From positions 1-9,261 of the forward strand of contig JACMRO010000349.1 in NCBI GenBank assembly GCA_014376425.1: DNA of 9,261 bases, read 5' to 3'. Position 1 is the first letter of the stretch; every line of letters starts with the position of its first letter. The notes beneath the pieces were generated by a model. The model was not told the origin of the DNA, did not search any database, and was given only the letters and a program-made list of their open reading frames with translations. The stretch comes from Rubritepida sp. (GTDB taxonomy: Bacteria > Pseudomonadota > Alphaproteobacteria > Acetobacterales > Acetobacteraceae). Positions 6,545 through 9,261 of the stretch are shown piece by piece. A program made the position numbers and the translations under genes.

Positions 6545-7378
6545 ATGGCCATGATGGCTGGCGCCGCGCTGTGTTTTTCGGGCATGGGCGTTTGCTACCG
6601 CCTGGCTCTGGAGGAGGGCTTGCCCACCCCCGCGGCGCCCTTCGCCCGGGGCTTATTCACCCTGCTCATTCTCATCCCTTGGATTGCGCGGCAGGGCATC
6701 GCCGCCGCCTTTCTCACCCGCCGGCCCTGGCTGATGACCGGCCGTTGCGCCGCTGGCCTGGTCTCCTTTCAAAGCTGGATGCTGGCGCTGGTTCTGCTGC
6801 CCCTGGCCGACGCGGTGGCGATAGCCCAGGCCCGCCCGCTCTGGGCCATTCCGCTCGCCGCGCTGTTCCTGCATGAGCGGATCAGGCGCGACCGGGTGCT
6901 GGCGGCGCTGGTTGGCTTCTGCGGCGTGCTGATCATCGCCCAGCCCGGCGGCGCGCTCTCCTGGGGGGTGCCGGCCGCGGTGCTGGCCGGCGTGGGCGGG
7001 GCGATGGTGTTCATCACCATCAAGCTGCTCTCGACCACCGAGCCGCCGATGCGCGTCATCGCCTGGTATGCGCTGTCCAGCCTGGTGATCTGGGGTCCGG
7101 TTTGCGCCTGGCTCTGGGTCACGCCGTCCTGGGGTGCGGTGGCGCTTCTGCTGCTGGGCAGCCTGTGGGCACTGGGGGGAGACTGGCTGGCCAGCAACGC
7201 CGCGCGCCGGGCCGAGGCAGGGCTGCTGTCGCCCATGGAGTACATCCAGATCCCGGCCGGCGCGCTGTTCGGCTGGCTGGTCTTCGCCGAACTGCCGGGC
7301 GAATGGCTGCCGGTTGGCGTGGCGCTGATGCTGGCAGCGACGGTGTACCTGGCGCGGGCTGCGGGACGGCAGGCCTGA
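6545..7378 (+). CDS. DMT-superfamily permease, EamA family
   Basis: A 277-residue, strongly hydrophobic protein with about ten membrane segments in two tandem EamA repeats. The end of repeat 1 shows the classical pattern: PLWAIPLAALFLHERIRRDR (98-117) followed by a glycine-rich segment (GFCGVLIIAQP, 124-134). The equivalent in repeat 2 is at about 229-265, with FAELPGEWLPVGVALM (247-262). EamA proteins export or import small metabolites such as amino acids, nucleobases or drugs; the substrate cannot be read from the sequence. The start is uncertain: ATG 6545 has no close Shine-Dalgarno. GGAG at 6520-6523 is better placed for a CTG at 6536, and an in-frame TGA at 6503 bounds any extension. It is 88 bases from kpsD, so it may be a separate unit. 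A role in capsule supply is not supported. Confidence 0.85.
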   Translation: MAMMAGAALCFSGMGVCYRLALEEGLPTPAAPFARGLFTLLILIPWIARQGIAAAFLTRRPWLMTGRCAAGLVSFQSWMLALVLLPLADAVAIAQARPLWAIPLAALFLHERIRRDRVLAALVGFCGVLIIAQPGGALSWGVPAAVLAGVGGAMVFITIKLLSTTEPPMRVIAWYALSSLVIWGPVCAWLWVTPSWGAVALLLLGSLWALGGDWLASNAARRAEAGLLSPMEYIQIPAGALFGWLVFAELPGEWLPVGVALMLAATVYLARAAGRQA

Positions 7379-7428
7379 ATTGCGCCCGCCGGATTCCGTC
7401 AGGGGCGTAGAGGGTCTAAGAACGAAGC

Positions 7429-9261
7429 GTGTCCATCACCCGCCCGCAAGCGCCGCGCCTGCTGTTGCCCGATGCGCCGGCGCTGGTGGCCGGCGCCGGC
7501 CGCGCCACGCTGTTGACGCCGGAAGGCGAGCTGCTGGAACCGGCGCTGGGCGCGGCGCTGTCGCAAGCCCTGTCCAGGCTGCCACCGCCGCTTCTGGTGC
7601 ATGCGCCGGCCACCGCGCGCCGGCTGGACCTGCCGCGCTTCCTCGACGCGTTCGACCTGTTGGAGCTGTTCGCCTTCTGCCTGCCGGCGCGGCTGGCCGC
7701 ACCCACGCCACGCGGCCTGGCGGTGGCACTCGGCCTGGCGGTGCCGCGAGACGACGCTGCAGCGGCCGCGCTGCTGCCGGAGATCGCGACCGTCCTGCTG
7801 CGCGCCTTGGCCGAGACTCGCCACAGCAGCGCCGGCGCCGATGCGGCCGCCATGGCGGCGCAGCTCAAGGCCGCCGCCGGCTGGCCCTGGGCGGATTCAG
7901 TGCTGGCGGCGCTAGGCGACCCTGACGCCCGGGTAGACCGCAACGCCTTCCGTCCCTGGCGCCGCCTGCCGGAATGGGAGGATGAGGCGCCGCCACCGCC
8001 CGCCGCCAGCCACGGCATCACGCAGGCCGAGGCCCGCACCCGCCTGGCCACGATCCTGGGCGGGGCGGCCGAACAGCGCCCGAGCCAAGCCGATTACGCG
8101 TCGGCCGCCGCCGCCGCCTTCCAGCCGCGCGAGGTGGAGGGCCAGCCCCGGCTGGTGCTGGCCGAAGCCGGCACCGGCACCGGCAAGACGCTGGGCTACA
8201 TCGCCCCGGCCTCGGTCTGGGCGGAAAAGAATGGCGCGCCGGTCTGGCTTTCAACCTACACCCGCAACCTGCAGCGGCAGCTGGATCAGGAGCTGGCGCG
8301 GCTCTATCCGGACCCGGAGGAGCGACGGGCCCGCGTCGTCGTCCGCAAGGGCCGGGAGAACTACCTGTGCCTGCTCAATCTCGAGGAAGTGCAGGGCCAG
8401 CTCTCTCTGCGCGACGCCGTTCTCCCGCTGTCGCTGGCCTGCCGCTGGGCGATCGCGACGCGCGACGGCGACATCGTGGGCGGCGACTTCCCGGGCTGGA
8501 TCATGGAGCTGTTCGGCGGCGCCGTGATCGGCCAGCTCGCCGACCGACGCGGCGAGTGCATCCGCTCCGCCTGCACCCACTACCGCAAATGCTATGTCGA
8601 GCACTCGATCCGCCGCGCGAAATCCGCCCGCCTGGTGGTGGCGAACCACGCACTGGTGATGGTGCAGGCGGCGCTTGGCGGCGGTGAGGACGGCACGCCG
8701 CTGCGCTACGTCTTCGACGAAGGCCACCACATCTTCGACGCTGCCGACGGCGCCTTCTCGGCCGCCATCTCAGGGTTCGAGACCGCCGAGATGCGCCGCT
8801 GGCTGCTTGGCGCCGAGGGTGGCCGTTCCCGCGCCAAAGGCCTGCAACGCCGCATCGAGGACCTGGCCGGCGTCATCCCGGCCCTCCTGGGGCCGCTGGA
8901 GGAAGCCCTGCGCGCCGCCCGCATCCTGCCGCAGCAAGGCTGGCAGTCCCGCCTCGAGGCCGGCCCCACCCATCCCACCGAAGACTTCCTGCGCGCCATC
9001 CGCGGCCAGGTGATGGCCCGTGCCGAGGAGGATGACGGCCAGTACGGCATCGAGTGCGACCTGCATCCGATGAACCCCGACATGGCCGAAGCCGCCGCCG
9101 CCCTGGAAGTGGCGCTGGGCAAGCTGGAAGCCCCCCTCAAGCTCCTGGCCACCCGCCTGCAGGCCCGCCTGGACGAAAACCCCGAAGAGCTCGAACTCGC
9201 CGATAAGATCCGCCTGGAGACGGCCATCCGAGGCATCGAACGCCGCGCGCTCATCCCCCTC
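7429..9261 (+). CDS. ATP-dependent DNA helicase, DinG/XPD family with 4Fe-4S domain, C-terminus cut by window edge
   Basis: The frame is open from GTG 7429 to the last base (611 codons). GTG 7429 is the first possible start after an in-frame TAA at 7417-7419; its Shine-Dalgarno is weak. Helicase motifs: RPSQ (217-220), Walker A AGTGTGKT (247-254, Lys253), motif Ia STYTRNLQRQL (275-285), DEGH box (430-433), and ANHAL (405-409). Four cysteines, Cys314, Cys377, Cys382 and Cys388, follow the iron-sulfur spacing of E. coli DinG, where the last three are also spaced 5 and 6 apart. DinG-family enzymes are 5'-3' superfamily 2 helicases that resolve R-loops, D-loops and G-quadruplexes; this role is inferred. 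The C-terminal RecA-like domain (motifs IV-VI) lies beyond the window. The first 200 or so residues are an extension absent from E. coli DinG, with a possible degenerate exonuclease-like pattern at about 54-130. It begins 50 bases after the permease stop. Confidence 0.88.
   Translation, partial: MSITRPQAPRLLLPDAPALVAGAGRATLLTPEGELLEPALGAALSQALSRLPPPLLVHAPATARRLDLPRFLDAFDLLELFAFCLPARLAAPTPRGLAVALGLAVPRDDAAAAALLPEIATVLLRALAETRHSSAGADAAAMAAQLKAAAGWPWADSVLAALGDPDARVDRNAFRPWRRLPEWEDEAPPPPAASHGITQAEARTRLATILGGAAEQRPSQADYASAAAAAFQPREVEGQPRLVLAEAGTGTGKTLGYIAPASVWAEKNGAPVWLSTYTRNLQRQLDQELARLYPDPEERRARVVVRKGRENYLCLLNLEEVQGQLSLRDAVLPLSLACRWAIATRDGDIVGGDFPGWIMELFGGAVIGQLADRRGECIRSACTHYRKCYVEHSIRRAKSARLVVANHALVMVQAALGGGEDGTPLRYVFDEGHHIFDAADGAFSAAISGFETAEMRRWLLGAEGGRSRAKGLQRRIEDLAGVIPALLGPLEEALRAARILPQQGWQSRLEAGPTHPTEDFLRAIRGQVMARAEEDDGQYGIECDLHPMNPDMAEAAAALEVALGKLEAPLKLLATRLQARLDENPEELELADKIRLETAIRGIERRALIPL

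Noticed and set aside
7382..7407. A terminator after the permease gene (CGCCC pairing with GGGCG).
   Set aside because: The stem is only 5 bp with a 15-base loop and no T run follows.
7380..8527. Several overlapping plus-strand open frames in the helicase region.
   Set aside because: They are Ala/Arg/Pro-rich shadows. The true frame is the one open from 7429 to the window end, which carries Walker A, DEGH and the iron-sulfur cysteines.

Overview
The window is very GC-rich (roughly 70% by eye), densely coded and free of visible mobile elements, RNA genes or CRISPR arrays. The codon bias and the protein families (a KpsMTED capsule exporter, a DinG-type helicase with a long N-terminal extension) fit a high-GC alphaproteobacterium, possibly of the Acetobacteraceae. 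That placement is inference; no marker gene here fixes the taxon.

Layout. Positions 1-89 (minus) hold the first 29 codons of a short-chain dehydrogenase/reductase (SDR) gene. Positions 121-1560 (minus) encode a KpsC-type capsule glycosyltransferase reduced to one module. A 77-base divergent intergenic region (1561-1637) carries a possible promoter and a strong inverted repeat. A tight plus-strand operon follows: a small outer-membrane lipoprotein (1638-2030), then kpsM (2033-2878), kpsT (2888-3535), kpsE (3492-4739) and kpsD (4729-6456). Junctions are +2, +9, -44 and -11 bases, so the five genes are very probably co-transcribed and translationally coupled. After an 88-base gap lie a DMT/EamA permease gene (6545-7378) and then a DinG/XPD-family iron-sulfur helicase gene that starts at GTG 7429 and is still open at the window's right edge.

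How the genes work together. KpsM and KpsT form the inner-membrane ABC transporter that exports a lipid-linked polysaccharide. KpsE is the periplasm-spanning co-polymerase adaptor and KpsD the outer-membrane/periplasmic export protein. KpsC is expected to help build the beta-Kdo linker that marks the glycolipid for this exporter. The small lipoprotein at the head of the operon has no assigned role; its position suggests an accessory of the outer-membrane stage. The EamA permease and the helicase look unrelated to capsule export.

Overall this is a recognisable group 2-type (ABC-dependent) capsule export locus rather than an obviously new system. The least conventional parts are the one-module KpsC, the lipoprotein leading the operon, the hairpin in the divergent leader, and an apparently dead exonuclease-like region in front of the helicase.
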